Below, piece by piece: positions 1 through 9,485 of a stretch of DNA of 64,000 bases. Position numbers and translations under genes: made by a program. Each line of letters opens with the position of its first letter. Position 1 is the stretch's first letter. Below the pieces are notes generated by a model that worked only from the letters and a program-made list of their open reading frames with translations, was not told where the DNA came from and did not search any database. This DNA comes from Gaiellasilicea sp963763755 (GTDB taxonomy: Bacteria > Actinomycetota > Thermoleophilia > Gaiellales > Gaiellaceae): NCBI GenBank assembly GCA_963763755.1, contig CAVXQE010000001.1, forward strand, positions 1 to 64,000, in the 5' to 3' direction.

Positions 1-463
1 GATCGCGTCGATGTGCTCCATGCCGGAGACGACCTTGCCCCAGATCGTGTATTGCCCGTCGAGGAACGGCGCCGGCGCGAAGCACGATGAAGAACTGGCT
101 GTCGGCGCTGTTCGGGTCCTGGGCGCGCGCCATCGAGACGGTGCCGCGCACGTGCTTCTCGTTCGAGAACTCGGCCTTGAGCTTGTTGCCCGAGCCGCCG
201 GTGCCGGTGCCGGTCGGGTCGCCGGTCTGCGCCATGAACCCGTCGATCACGCGGTGAAACGGCACCCCGTCATAAAACCCGCGCCGCGCCAGCGCCTTGA
301 TCTGCGCGACATGGTTCGGCGCGAGATCGGGCCGCATCTCGATCACGACACGGCCCGCCGGGACGTCGATATACAGCGTGTTTTCCAGATCAGCCGCCAT
401 GGCCGTGCCTCCAAATGCAGTCATCAGAAACGCAAGCAACAGCCCGCGCAGTATCGCAACCAT
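1..463 (-). CDS. Cyclophilin-type peptidyl-prolyl isomerase, exported, 3' end cut by window
   Basis: Periplasmic cis-trans prolyl isomerase that assists protein folding. The N-terminus (MVAILRGLLLAFLMTAFGG, then TAMAAD) is a signal peptide. The mature part carries the cyclophilin core FHRVIDGFMAQTGDPTGTGTG, SQFFIVFAPAPFLDGQ and WGKVVSGMEHIDAI. The last of these runs off the left edge, so the C-terminus is missing. One extra base before the FAPAP stretch (near position 80) breaks the frame. The start at 463 was chosen because it gives a complete signal peptide. Family assignment is secure; cell location rests on the signal peptide. Confidence 0.88.
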   Translation of the reverse strand, partial: MVAILRGLLLAFLMTAFGGTAMAADLENTLYIDVPAGRVVIEMRPDLAPNHVAQIKALARRGFYDGVPFHRVIDGFMAQTGDPTGTGTGGSGNKLKAEFSNEKHVRGTVSMARAQDPNSADSQFFIVLRAGAVPRRAIHDLGQGRLRHGAHRRD

Positions 464-535
464 CCATCGCTAACTCCCGAAAGCGCCGAGCCTATCCAAT
501 CGAGCCGCGATCGGCCGACCGCAGGCGCGCAGCCC

Positions 536-1490
536 TCACGCGGCGGGTTCGCGGGCGTACCAGCCGCCGCGGCGGAAGCGGTCGAGATAGGTCGGCAGGA
601 TCGCCTCGACCGCGGTCGGCTTGATGCCGAGCGCCTCGAACCCGAGCGCGTTCGGCGACACGATGTTGTCGTATTTCAGCATCTCGACCTGATCCGGGCG
701 TCAGCGGCGCGTCGGGCAACAGCGACATCAGCCGCGCCTGCATCGCGGCGGCCCCGAACGGGAGATTGACCAGCAGCCGCTTGCGCCGGATCTCCTCGAG
801 CAGCAATTCGATCAAGCGCCCGCATCGAATAGACCTTCGGCCCGCCGAGCTCGTAGGTCCGCCCGGCGGTCGACGAATCGTCGATGCAGCGGACGACCGC
901 CTCGGCGACGTCGCCGACATAGACCGGCTGAAACAGCGTCTCGCCGCCGCCGATCAGCGGCAGTACCGGCGAGATCGTCGCCATCGCCGCGAAGCGGTTG
1001 AAGAACTGATCCTCCGGGCCGAACACGACCGAGGGCCGCAGGATCGTCGCGGTCGGAAACGCGTCGCGCGCCGCCGCCTCGCCGGCCGCCTTGGTGCGGG
1101 CATAGGCGGACGGCGAGCGCGGATCGGCGCCGATCGCCGACATCTGGATAAAGCGCTCGATCCCGGCTTCGCGCGCGATGCGCGCCAGCCGCGCCGGCCC
1201 GATATGATGGATCGCCTCGAAACGCTGCGAGCCGCTTTCGCGCAGGATGCCGACGAGGTTGACGACCGCGTCGTTATCGGCGACGAAAGGCCCGCAGCAG
1301 CGGCTCGTCGTCGATCGATACGTTGAACAGCCCGACCTGGCCGACATCGCCCTTCAGCCCGAGGAACTTCGCGTCGGCGGCATTGCGGCCCGCCGACCGC
1401 CACGACGTCGCCGCGCTCGGCCAGCCGTTTGACGATATATCGCCCGATGAACCCGGCCCCGCCGAGGATCGCGACGCGGTTCTGCCTCAT
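536..1490 (-). CDS. NAD(P)-dependent epimerase, complex I NDUFA9-like
   Basis: Extended short-chain dehydrogenase of the NDUFA9 type, found in alphaproteobacteria as an accessory or assembly-related relative of respiratory complex I. The N-terminal dinucleotide motif is GGAGFIGRYIVKRLAERG. Further on are NDAVVNLVGILRESG, the substrate-binding stretch SAIGADPRSPSAYARTKAAG and FGPEDQFFNRFAAMA. The protein ends AREPAA. The frame changes at several places (roughly 700, 820, 1300 and 1400), each explained by one extra base, so the reconstructed protein is about 315 residues, normal for the family. The start at 1490 gives MRQNRVAILGGAG. Physiological substrate unknown. Confidence 0.82.
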
Positions 1491-1614
1491 ATCCGCTCCA
1501 CAAGCGCCGATTGCGGCATTATCAGACGCATTGATCTTCGGCAACAACGAACGGTCGCGGCGCGTGATAACCCTCGTCCCGGCCGAGATATCGCGGACGG
1601 AGGCACCGACCCCA

Positions 1615-2491
1615 ATGACAGAGAGCGACCCCCCGACTTGCGCCGCCTTCCGAGCACCAGGAGCGGGCCTCGTCCTGGTTCGAGACGCTGCGCGACCGGA
1701 TTTGCGCGGCCTTCGAGGCAATCGAGGACGATTATGCCGGCCCCGATGCCGACTCGCTGCCTCCCGGCCGTTTCGTGCGCACGAATTGGGATCGCTCCGG
1801 GCGGCGGCGGCGGGACGATGGCGGTGATGCGGGGACGCGTGTTCGAGAAGGTCGGCGTCAATGTCTCGACCGTCGTCGGGCGAATTTTCGGCCGAGTTCC
1901 GCAACGAGATCCCGGGCGCCGCCGAGGACCCGCGCTTCTGGGCGAGCGGCGTGTCGCTGGTCGCGCATATGCGTTCGCCGCTGGTGCCGGCGGTGCACAT
2001 GAATACGCGCCATATCGTGACACGCAAATCCTGGTTCGGCGGCGGCGCCGACCTGACCCCGATCTATCCCGACGAGGAAGCCGCCGGGGAGTTCCACGCC
2101 GCGCTCGCCGCCGCCTGCGCCGGCTACGACCCGGAATGCCACGAGCGTTTCAAGGCGTGGTGCGACGAGTATTTCTATCTGCCGCATCGCGGCGAGCCGC
2201 GCGGCGCCGGCGGGATCTTTTTCGATTATCTCGACAGCGGCGACTGGGAGCGCGATTTCGCGTTCGTGCGCGCGGTCGGCGAGGCGTTTTTAGCGGTCTA
2301 TCCGGTCGATCGCGCGGGCGCGGATGAACCGGCCCTGGACCGCCGAACAGCGCCGGCATCAGCTGGTCCGGCGCGGCCGCTATGTCGAGTTCAACCTGCT
2401 CTACGACCGCGGCACCCGCTTCGGTCTCAAGACCGGCGGCAATGTCGAGGCCATCCTGATGTCGCTGCCGCCCGAGGCGGCGTGGCCGTAA
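1615..2491 (+). CDS. hemF: Oxygen-dependent coproporphyrinogen III oxidase
   Basis: Haem biosynthesis enzyme that oxidatively decarboxylates coproporphyrinogen III to protoporphyrinogen IX. Visible in order are SSWFETLRDRICAAFEAIED, the glycine-rich GGGGTMAVMRGRVFEKVGVN, the family signature NTRHIVTRKSWFGGGADLTP, and the C-terminal FGLKTGGNVEAILMSLPPEA. The short ending AAWP is typical of alphaproteobacterial HemF. Four +1 frame changes (near 1648, 1800, 1880 and 2310) split the gene; each is repaired by deleting one base. The start at 1615 is the only nearby ATG in the first frame. Confidence 0.9.
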
Positions 2492-2560
2492 CGGCCGGGC
2501 CAAGGGGCGCTGAGCCATGAACCGCCGGAACGCGCGCCGCAAGGGCTGCGTTTTTCCGGC

Positions 2561-2956
2561 ATGCCGTACTCCAACATCAATGCCCAAGCCAATATCAATG
2601 ATCGCCAGTCGATCGAGCGTCTGTATCCGCCGGACGCCTTCGCGCGCGACGCCGCCGAGAACGACCGGCACCGGATCGAGATCCTGAAAGGCGTGCGCAT
2701 CGCCTCGGCTCCGGACGGGGACGGCAATTTCGCGCTGGAGCCCGCGGCGCAATATGCCGGCGAGGTGCCGGGCACGCTGTTTCTCGCGCCGTTCCATCGC
2801 CGCACCGCGGAGGAACACGCCGGCGACGATCCCGATCCGCGGCACGGCTATGACGCATTTATCGACGAGATCATCGACGCGGCGCGACGGCACGGATATC
2901 GCACCGGAGAGTCACCCGGACCGGACGACCCACGCCTCCGCGGTGCGCGGCAGTAA
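2561..2956 (+). CDS. Hypothetical protein, about 131 residues
   Basis: An open frame downstream of hemF on the same strand. The product starts MPYSNINAQANINDRQSIER, is acidic, and contains LYPPDAFARDAAENDRHRIE and the C-terminal helix-like FIDEIIDAARRHGYRTGE. No catalytic motif, signal peptide or membrane segment is visible. Codon usage is like the surrounding genes. An ATG at 2517 in another frame could be the real start if two of the local one-base insertions lie between. Not recognised; the coding call itself is moderate. Confidence 0.4.
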   Translation: MPYSNINAQANINDRQSIERLYPPDAFARDAAENDRHRIEILKGVRIASAPDGDGNFALEPAAQYAGEVPGTLFLAPFHRRTAEEHAGDDPDPRHGYDAFIDEIIDAARRHGYRTGESPGPDDPRLRGARQ

Positions 2957-3330
2957 TGCCGCCGTCTGCTGGTGAAAGCGGACATTTTTAACACATTCGC
3001 GACAATTAGGGTTTAGAATTCGGAATACCTTGCGGGGACCAGCCGGTGCGGCGGTGGTGGTCCCGACGACGAAGCGGATTAGGGCTTGGGTTTGGTCGCC
3101 GACCGGGCGATCGCCGACTCTGCCGCTTCGGCGAGCCGCACGGAGCACGTCGAGACGACCGATCCGACGATTGGCTGCCAAATCAGGATAATATGTGATC
3201 TAATTCCGTTGCGGTGTTCCTCGATGACAGGAAAAATTGCCTTCATCATCCAGGAAATCCAGGGGCTCAGGTCCAGAGCAAGCAGTCCACTGGCGTTAAA
3301 CGATACAGGATAAGTTGATCGGGCCTTGAC
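2957..3330. other. 374-base gap without a recognisable gene
   Basis: This stretch is clearly richer in A and T than its neighbours (for example around 2990-3030 and 3180-3260). No open frame with convincing coding character was found on either strand. It may hold the promoter for the low-GC gene at 3331; no clear -35/-10 pair was identified. Confidence 0.4.
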
Positions 3331-3684
3331 ATGCGTTCGAGCGATCAGAGCCCGTCCTCTCTTACGTTACTGACGGTAATTGGCCTCGCATTGTTCCTGA
3401 GCGCTGTAATTTTCTTCATTTTAGATATACTTTACTGGCTCCAGTACGCATCGTGGTCCGCAACGAAACTTTCCGATGTGTTTAGGTATTATGGGGTGCG
3501 GGAGCCTTATTTTGTCGAGTGGCGCGGCTTACAGGAGCTTTGGAGCTATCTTCGAGACGCGCCGCTAAGTCTTTTACTTCTGGTGATCTGGTTCCTGTTT
3601 ACCGGCGTGGCCGGCAGTCTTTTCGGGTTTGTCAGTCAAAACGACGGTCGGGGCGGCAGTCCCGGCAGGAGAAGGCGGCGCTGA
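3331..3684 (+). CDS. Small membrane protein of unknown function
   Basis: 117-residue product with two strongly hydrophobic segments: residues about 11-33 (LTLLTVIGLALFLSAVIFFI) and about 82-103 (LSLLLLVIWFLFTGVAGSLF). Between them is a polar, aromatic-rich loop (YYGVREPYFVEWRGLQELWS), and the tail is basic (GGSPGRRRRR). The gene and its upstream region have lower GC and less biased codons than the neighbours, which suggests recent acquisition. No family recognised. Confidence 0.55.
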   Translation: MRSSDQSPSSLTLLTVIGLALFLSAVIFFILDILYWLQYASWSATKLSDVFRYYGVREPYFVEWRGLQELWSYLRDAPLSLLLLVIWFLFTGVAGSLFGFVSQNDGRGGSPGRRRRR

Positions 3685-3899
3685 ACGGCGACTACGCTTC
3701 GGGCAAGAAAGACCGCCGCCGAGTGGGCTGCCTGACGCTGCGAACGGCTTCACAGGCGCTGTCCCATGACGATCTTGCGCCGCTTGAAGCGCCCACCCAA
3801 ATTGCCCAACCGGGCCGCCCCGCCTGGACCGGGAATACCGGACCGCAGGTCTCCGGCCCGCGAGTAGCCGGGACCGCCGCAGTCCGATTCCTCTGCGGC

Positions 3900-4887
3900 T
3901 CACACCTGTTGGATAGCCGAGAGCAGCCAGTTGCCGCCGCGGCGCCGAGAGAACGTCCAAACTTCCTCCAACTCGATCGGCCGGCTGGGATCGCCGCCTG
4001 CGACATAGTCGGGAGCGTCCGGCGAACGGTCCAGTCGCGCCAGATAATCGACCGCGCTCCATTTCATATAGGCGGTCGCGTATTGCAGATCGCCTTCCTC
4101 CCAGCTCTCGGTGATGTCGCCGGCCAGCAGCCGTACGTTCGAAACCACGTTGCGCACGCCCCGGCTGGCGTTCCTGGTCAGCTCTTCCGAGAAATAGCCG
4201 ACCATTTCCGGGGTCATAAGCTGGCGCAGGCGCGCCAGATCGCTGTTCGACCAAGCCTCCTGAACCGAAGCATGAATTCGCCTGAAAGGCTTCGAGATCG
4301 GTATCGTTGACCGTCGTATCGACACCGCGGAACCGTGGTGCGGGGGCGACGGCGGCGCCGACCGCGCGCGGCATCGGCTCCGGATTTGGCGGTCCCCCAA
4401 AGCCTCCGCCGCCGGGCCTGTTACCCGCGCCGGCCGGGCCGCGGCGTCCGAAAAAGCCGGAAAGAAGTCGGATCGCGAAAAAGATCAGCAGCCCGATAAT
4501 CAGGAATTGCAGGATGCCGCCGAGAAAGTGGCCCATGCCGCCGAGATGACTGAACAGCGCCGCCCCGAGCAGTCCGCCAGTCAGCCCGGTCAGGAACGGA
4601 TGACGCTGAAAGAAGCTGCCGCCACGATTCGCCGCGGCGGCCCCAGCCATGCCGGAAATCGGGCTCGCCGCCTGCGGGGTCGGGTTCGCGCTGCGCGTGA
4701 TCGGCGCCGCGCTATTGTTCTCGAAGGTGCGCGAGCCGCGGCTCCCGAACGAGGATTTCCCGCCGCCGCCCCGCGCCTCGGCGAGGCTCGGCGCGAGCGC
4801 CAGCGTCAACACGAAAAACAGCGACAGCAGAACCCGCCAATCGAGCAGGCGGGAAGCCGCAGCCGGAAGGGGCGATCGTCTTGTCAT
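3900..4887 (-). CDS. Tim44-like domain protein (predicted lipid-binding transport protein)
   Basis: N-terminal hydrophobic segment (LLSLFFVLTLALAPSLAEA), then a glycine- and serine-rich linker (ARGGGGKSSFGSRGSRTFEN). A second membrane segment (FLGGILQFLIIGLLIFFAIR) follows, then a proline/glycine-rich spacer. The C-terminal Tim44 domain contains VQEAWSNSDLARLRQLMTPE, DLQYATAYMKWSAVDYLARL and a final ELEEVWTFSRRRGGNWLLSA. The order is that of alphaproteobacterial Tim44-like membrane proteins. One frame change near 4280. Start at 4887 chosen because it precedes the signal-like segment. The role is only inferred from the family. Confidence 0.78.
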
Positions 4888-5128
4888 CTCGGGTCCGCTC
4901 GCGAGCCGGAAAGAAGCGCCTACAATATGCGATCGAAGCACTCTCGGCGAAAGGGCGATTGAAGCGATATTCGATCGGGCCGTCGATTGTACAACCTCAG
5001 GTCTCATGACCCGCAGCGCTTTCTTGATTGAGATCGCTGCGCGCCCAGATATTGCCTCGATCTCCCGCGCTCCGGGGGCTGCATTGCGGACCCGGCAGTG
5101 TATCGCTCGCTCGAACGAGGAGGACCCG

Positions 5129-5578
5129 ATGTCGCGAGTGTCGCTGTTCAACTCGCCGCTGCTGCTCGGTTTCGAGCATTTCGAGCGGGCGCTCGACCGC
5201 GTCAATAAGGGAGCCGCCGACGGCTATCCGCCATACAATATCGAGCAGACCGGCGACGACGCGCTGCGCATCACCCTCGCCGTCGCCGGCTTCACGATGG
5301 CTGACCTGACAATCACGATCGAGGACAATCAGCTGATGATTCGCGGCAAGCAGACCGACGACGCACAGCGCGTCTATCTGCATCGCGGCATCGCGGCGCG
5401 CCAGTTCCAGCGCTCCTTCGTGCTCGCCGAGGGCATCGAGGTGCGCGGCGCTTGGCTGGATAACGGTTTGCTGCATATCGACCTGGTGCGCCCGCCGGTC
5501 GAGGCGCGCGTGCGCACCGTGCCGATCCGCAGTCCCGAGGAGACCGGCCCTGCCGGGAACGACAGGCCGCAACGCTAG
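5129..5578 (+). CDS. Small heat-shock protein, Hsp20/alpha-crystallin family
   Basis: ATP-independent holdase chaperone that binds unfolding proteins. The 149-residue product has the alpha-crystallin domain from about residue 28 to 130: YPPYNIEQTGDDALRITLAV, DLTITIEDNQLMIRGKQ, HRGIAARQFQRSFVLAEGIE and the closing DNGLLHIDLVRP. The N-terminal SLFNSPLLLGFEHFERALDR is the IbpA-type start. A strong ribosome site (gaggagg) lies just before the ATG. Unusually for this half, the gene is intact in one frame. Confidence 0.92.
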   Translation: MSRVSLFNSPLLLGFEHFERALDRVNKGAADGYPPYNIEQTGDDALRITLAVAGFTMADLTITIEDNQLMIRGKQTDDAQRVYLHRGIAARQFQRSFVLAEGIEVRGAWLDNGLLHIDLVRPPVEARVRTVPIRSPEETGPAGNDRPQR

Positions 5579-5623
5579 AGCAAGATCGGGTCAGATCAGT
5601 TCGATCTGAGCCGATCAGGCTCT
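5577..5623. repeat. 47-base near-perfect palindrome after hsp20
   Basis: The arms run from AGAGC to GCTCT, with an inner pair GATCGGGTCAGATC / GATCTGAGCCGATC that has one mismatch around a five-base loop. It begins inside the hsp20 stop region. Palindromes of this AGAGC..GCTCT style are dispersed in alphaproteobacterial genomes; here it could also act as a transcript end. No second copy was seen in this window. Confidence 0.6.
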
Positions 5624-5722
5624 GGGCAGCCCCTTGCAGCGCCGGGACCACAGTTTTGCTGTTCTTTTGCTGCAGAAACAGCGAATGGCGACCGCAGCGG
5701 GCTCGTTCCGAGCGGGAGGAGC

Positions 5723-7082
5723 ATGATAAGTCCGGACACCGGGATCGGAGTGGCTGAAAGCGGACAATCGGCCCCGCGCGAGGCGGAACCGACCTACCTG
5801 TCGGGGTTCGGCAACGAGTTCGCCAGCGAGGCGGTCCCCGGCGCGTTGCCGCGGGGCCAGAACGCGCCGCAGGTGCCGCCGCTGCGGCCTCTACACCGAG
5901 CAGCTCTCGGGCACGCCGTTCACCGCGCCGCGCGCCGAGAACCGGCGTTCCTGGCTGTACCGCATCCGCCCGTCGGCGATGCACCGCCCGTTCCGCCGCA
6001 TCGATGACGGGCTGATGCGCACGCGCTCCCTGCAGCGAGGCCGAGCCGTCGCCCGAACCGGCTGCGCTGGAACCCGCTGCCGTTTCCCGACGCGCCCGGC
6101 CGATTTCGTCGAGGGTCTGATGACGATCGGCACGAAATGGCGATGCCGGCGCACGCGCACGGCATCGGCGTTCATGTCTATCGCGCCACTCGCTCGATGA
6201 CCGACCGGGTCTTCTACGACGCCGACGGCGAGCTGCTGATCGTGCCGCAGAGCGGCCGGCTGCTTCTGCATACCGAGTTCGGCGTGATCGACGCGGCGCC
6301 CGGCGAGATCGCGGTCGATCCCGCGCGGCGTCAAATTCCGCGTCGAGTTGCCGGACGGACGCGCCGCCGGATATGTCTGCGAGAATTACGGCGCGCTGTT
6401 CCGCCTGCCCGAACTCGGGCCGATCGGCGCCAACGGCCTCGCCAACCCGCGCGATTTTCTGACGCCCGTGCGCCGCCTTCGAGGACGCGCGACGGCGCCC
6501 TGCCAGCTCGTCGTCAAGTTCGAGGGTCATCTCTGGGCGACCGAGCTTCGACCATTCGCCGCTCGACGTCGTCGCCTGGCACGGCAATTACGCGCCGTAC
6601 AAATACGATCTCGCGCGGTTCAACACGATCGGCACGGTCAGCTTCGATCATCCGGACCCGTCGATCTTCACGGTGCTGACCTCGCCGACCGACACGCCGG
6701 GCACCGCGAATTGCGACTTCGTGATCTTCCCGCCGCGCTGGATGGTGGCCGAGCACACCTTCCGCCCGCCGTTCTTCCACCGCAACTACATGAGCGAGTT
6801 CATGGGCCTGGTGCGCGGCGCCTACGACGCCAAGGCCGACGGGTTCGTGCCGGGCGGCATGTCGTTGCACAATTGCATGTCGGCGCACGGACCGGACCGC
6901 GCCACCTTCGACAGGGCCGTCGCCGCCGACCTGCAAGCCGCAGAAGATCGACGACACGCTCGCCTTCATGTTCGAGACGCGGCTGGTCGTTGCGCCCGAC
7001 CCGCTTCGCGCTCGAAACCCCGGCCCTGCAGCGCGACTACGACGCGTGCTGGACCGGTTTCGAGAGCAATTTCCGCCTATGA
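5723..7082 (+). CDS. hmgA: Homogentisate 1,2-dioxygenase
   Basis: Fe(II) ring-cleavage enzyme of tyrosine/phenylalanine degradation, converting homogentisate to maleylacetoacetate. Recognisable blocks are YLSGFGNEFASEAVPGALP, LPEGQNAPQ-like RGQNAPQ, ENRRSWLYRIRPSAMHRPF and HGNYAPYKYDLARFNTIGTV. The iron-binding region is FHRNYMSEFMGL (His and Glu ligands) and LHNCMSAHGPD (His ligand). About six one-base insertions break the frame between 5,890 and 7,000. The total length of about 450 residues matches the family. The neighbouring genes are not the usual fumarylacetoacetase and maleylacetoacetate isomerase. Confidence 0.92.
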
Positions 7083-7255
7083 GAGGGCGGAAATCGATGG
7101 GCTGAGCCCGGCGGAAGCCAGGGGAAGCCCAGGCTGTGCGGCCGCCGGATAATGGGCTTCGCGTTGCTCAGCCCGTCCTACGAACTTCGCGTGCCGGGCC
7201 GGAATTGCTATCGTTGCGGCACTCGCGTCCTCGCCACCGCGATCGGAGCCTCCCG

Positions 7256-8438
7256 ATGCTCACCACCACACGCGACATGATCCTGCCGACCGCGATCACC
7301 GGGTCGTATCCGCGCCCGCTGTGGTACGATGCCAGCCTGCAGGGGCGCTCGTTCAAGACGATGCTCGGCGATTCGCTGTTCCGCGAGCAGTATCTCGACG
7401 CGGTCGCGGCGATCATCAACGCGCAGGAAGCGGCCGGTCTCGACATCGTCACCGACGGCGACAGCCGGTTCGACCTCGCGGTCGGCGGCAAGTCCTGGTT
7501 CTTCTACCCGATCGAGCGGCTGGGCGGCGTCAGCGGGCACCGCGACACCTCGCGCGGCTGGATGGCGCGGCAAGGCGCGGGACTGCGGCCCGGAAAAATC
7601 CTGTGGGAGGTGCAGGAGGCGTATCAGCCCGGGGTCGTCACCGAAAAACTGACCCGCGGCCCGCTCGAATACACCGCGATCTGGCAGGTCGCGCAGCGTC
7701 TGACCGACAAGCCGGTCAAGTTCGGCGCGATCTGCGCCCCCGGCCTCGCCAGCATGCTGTGGGACGAGCACTACCACGACGACAAGGCGCTGATCCTCGA
7801 TCTGTGCGACATCATGAACGCCGAGTTCAAGGAACTGGCGGCCGCCGGCTGCCCGGTGATCCAGGTCGAGGAGCCGCGCCATCACGGGATGACGACGCTG
7901 CCCGACTGCAAGGACAGCGACCTCGAATTCCAGACCGAGGCATTCAACCGCCAGCTCGACGGGGTCGAGGCGGAGATCTGGGTGCATTGCTGCTGGGGCA
8001 ACCCGAACCAGCAGCGCGTCTATTGACCCGGTGCCGAGCTACGAGCGCGCCTTGCCGCACCTGCTGCAATTGAAGTGCGATGTCATCACGTTCGAATGCG
8101 CCTCGACCGACGGCAAGGACCTGCCGCTCTTCGCCAAGTACCCGACCGACAAGAAGATCGGCATCGGCGTCGTCAGCCATACCGACACGGTCGTCGAGCC
8201 GCCCGAGAAGGTCGCCAACCTGATCCGCAAGGCGCTCGAATACATTCCGAAGGAGCGGCTCGTCATCACGACCGATTGCGGCTTCGGCCGCGAGGGCCTG
8301 TCGCGCCGCATCGCCTATTACAAATGCGTCTCGCTGGTCGAGGGCACCAACATCGTGCGCCGCGAACTCGGCCTGCCCGAAGCCCGCGTGCGCGCCGCCG
8401 ACCCGCGGCTCTATTTCGCGACGGCGGGGGGCGCGTAA
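7256..8438 (+). CDS. Cobalamin-independent methionine synthase family protein (MetE C-terminal domain-like)
   Basis: A 390-residue protein resembling only the catalytic C-terminal barrel of MetE. It starts LPTAITGSYPRPLWY and has QEAAGLDIVTDGDSRFDLAV, AAGCPVIQVEEPRHHG, and the zinc-ligand pattern H-x-C in VHCCWGNPNQ. A Glu follows in ITFECAS, and the last zinc Cys is in TDCGFGRE. One frame change near 8025 joins the two large open frames. Such short MetE-like proteins often act on methyl donors other than methyltetrahydrofolate. Substrate unknown; the zinc site looks intact. Confidence 0.82.
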
Positions 8439-8821
8439 GGCCCGGCCTTTCGCGGCGCAACCGCCCGCCGCGCGACCGGGGCATTGCTCGTTGCGGGCCG
8501 TGCGAAGCGCGGACCCGTGGGCCGCCTCGCGGAATGACGCACCATCGATCGAGGTCGCTGCGGAGCGCGACAGAGAGCGCCATCTTTTCCGCCACATTCA
8601 TCGGTTATCATGCAGGCATGTCGTGGAGAAACGTTCCCTGCAGATTCCGGAACTCTTGTGTCGTAATCAACCTATGCGGGAAAGCTCGCTGCAGATTAGC
8701 TGCAGATTCAGCCAGCTCCCGAAAAGGCTCAACTCTGGATTGTTGGCTGCCGGGCTGAACCCTGCCGCCCGGCCGTGTCTCTGACGCCGCGATCGGCGGC
8801 CTTTCGGAAAGTCCGTCTGAC
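8439..8821. other. 383-base gap between the MetE-like gene and lolA
   Basis: No convincing gene on either strand; the open frames here are shadows. The sequence tgcagatt occurs three times (near 8638, 8690 and 8702), two of them almost adjacent. The lolA promoter must lie in the right half, but no clear promoter elements were picked out. Confidence 0.35.
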
Positions 8822-9460
8822 ATGAACGCACCTATCCACCGCCGTTACCTGCTCGCGGCGGCGCTGCTGCCGCTGCTCCCGGCGGCGGCTCGGGCGGCGG
8901 CGCCGGTGCCGGCGCAACTCGGCCCGCAGGACACGCTCGAACTGCAGCGCATGGCCGCGTATCTGAACAACATCCGAACGATGACCGCGCGGTTTCAGCA
9001 GGTCGCGGGCAACGGGGCCAGCACCGGAAAACTGTGGGTCGCGCGTCCGGGCCGCATGCGCTTCGAGTATGACCCGCCCACCCCGATCGCGCTGCTTGCC
9101 GACGCGCAGAGCGTATACTACTGGGACAAGGAGCTGAACCAGACGTCGAAATACGAGCTGCGGCAGACTCCGGCATGGTTCTTTCTGCGCGATCCGATCA
9201 GCTTCGGCGGCGATGTCGTCGTCACCCGATTCGAGCGCGCCGGCGGCATCATCCGGGTTACGCTGGTCGAGAGCGGCCGCCCGGAGCTGGGGTCCTTGAC
9301 CCTGGTATTCCGGGAAAACCCGCTCGCGCTGGTACAATGGACGGTGATCGATCAGCAGGGCAAGTCCACCACGGTCTCCCTGTACGACGTACAATTCGGG
9401 GTGGCGCTCGATCCGGGAATGTTCCAGTATGGATCGCTGTTCGCCGGATCGAAGCGCTGA
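8822..9460 (+). CDS. lolA: Outer-membrane lipoprotein carrier protein LolA
   Basis: Periplasmic chaperone that shuttles lipoproteins from the inner-membrane Lol complex to the outer membrane. The signal peptide is RRYLLAAALLPLLPAAARAA. The LolA fold is marked by YLNNIRTMTARFQQVAGNGA, GKLWVARPGRMRFEYDPPTP, VYYWDKELNQTSKYEL and the closing TTVSLYDVQFGVALDPGMF. The 212-residue length is normal and the frame is intact. The next gene starts 25 bases downstream. Confidence 0.88.
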   Translation: MNAPIHRRYLLAAALLPLLPAAARAAAPVPAQLGPQDTLELQRMAAYLNNIRTMTARFQQVAGNGASTGKLWVARPGRMRFEYDPPTPIALLADAQSVYYWDKELNQTSKYELRQTPAWFFLRDPISFGGDVVVTRFERAGGIIRVTLVESGRPELGSLTLVFRENPLALVQWTVIDQQGKSTTVSLYDVQFGVALDPGMFQYGSLFAGSKR

Positions 9461-9485
9461 CGCCCAAACGAAACGAGCGAGAACA

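Noticed and set aside
11..769. Rightward open frame of 252 residues at the left edge
   Set aside because: It is the shadow of the leftward cyclophilin and epimerase genes; it has no domain and a composition typical of antisense frames in GC-rich DNA.
3519..4310. Rightward open frame of 263 residues overlapping the small membrane protein and the Tim44-like gene
   Set aside because: It is out of frame with the membrane protein and antisense to the Tim44-like domain, which has strong family motifs; no domain of its own.
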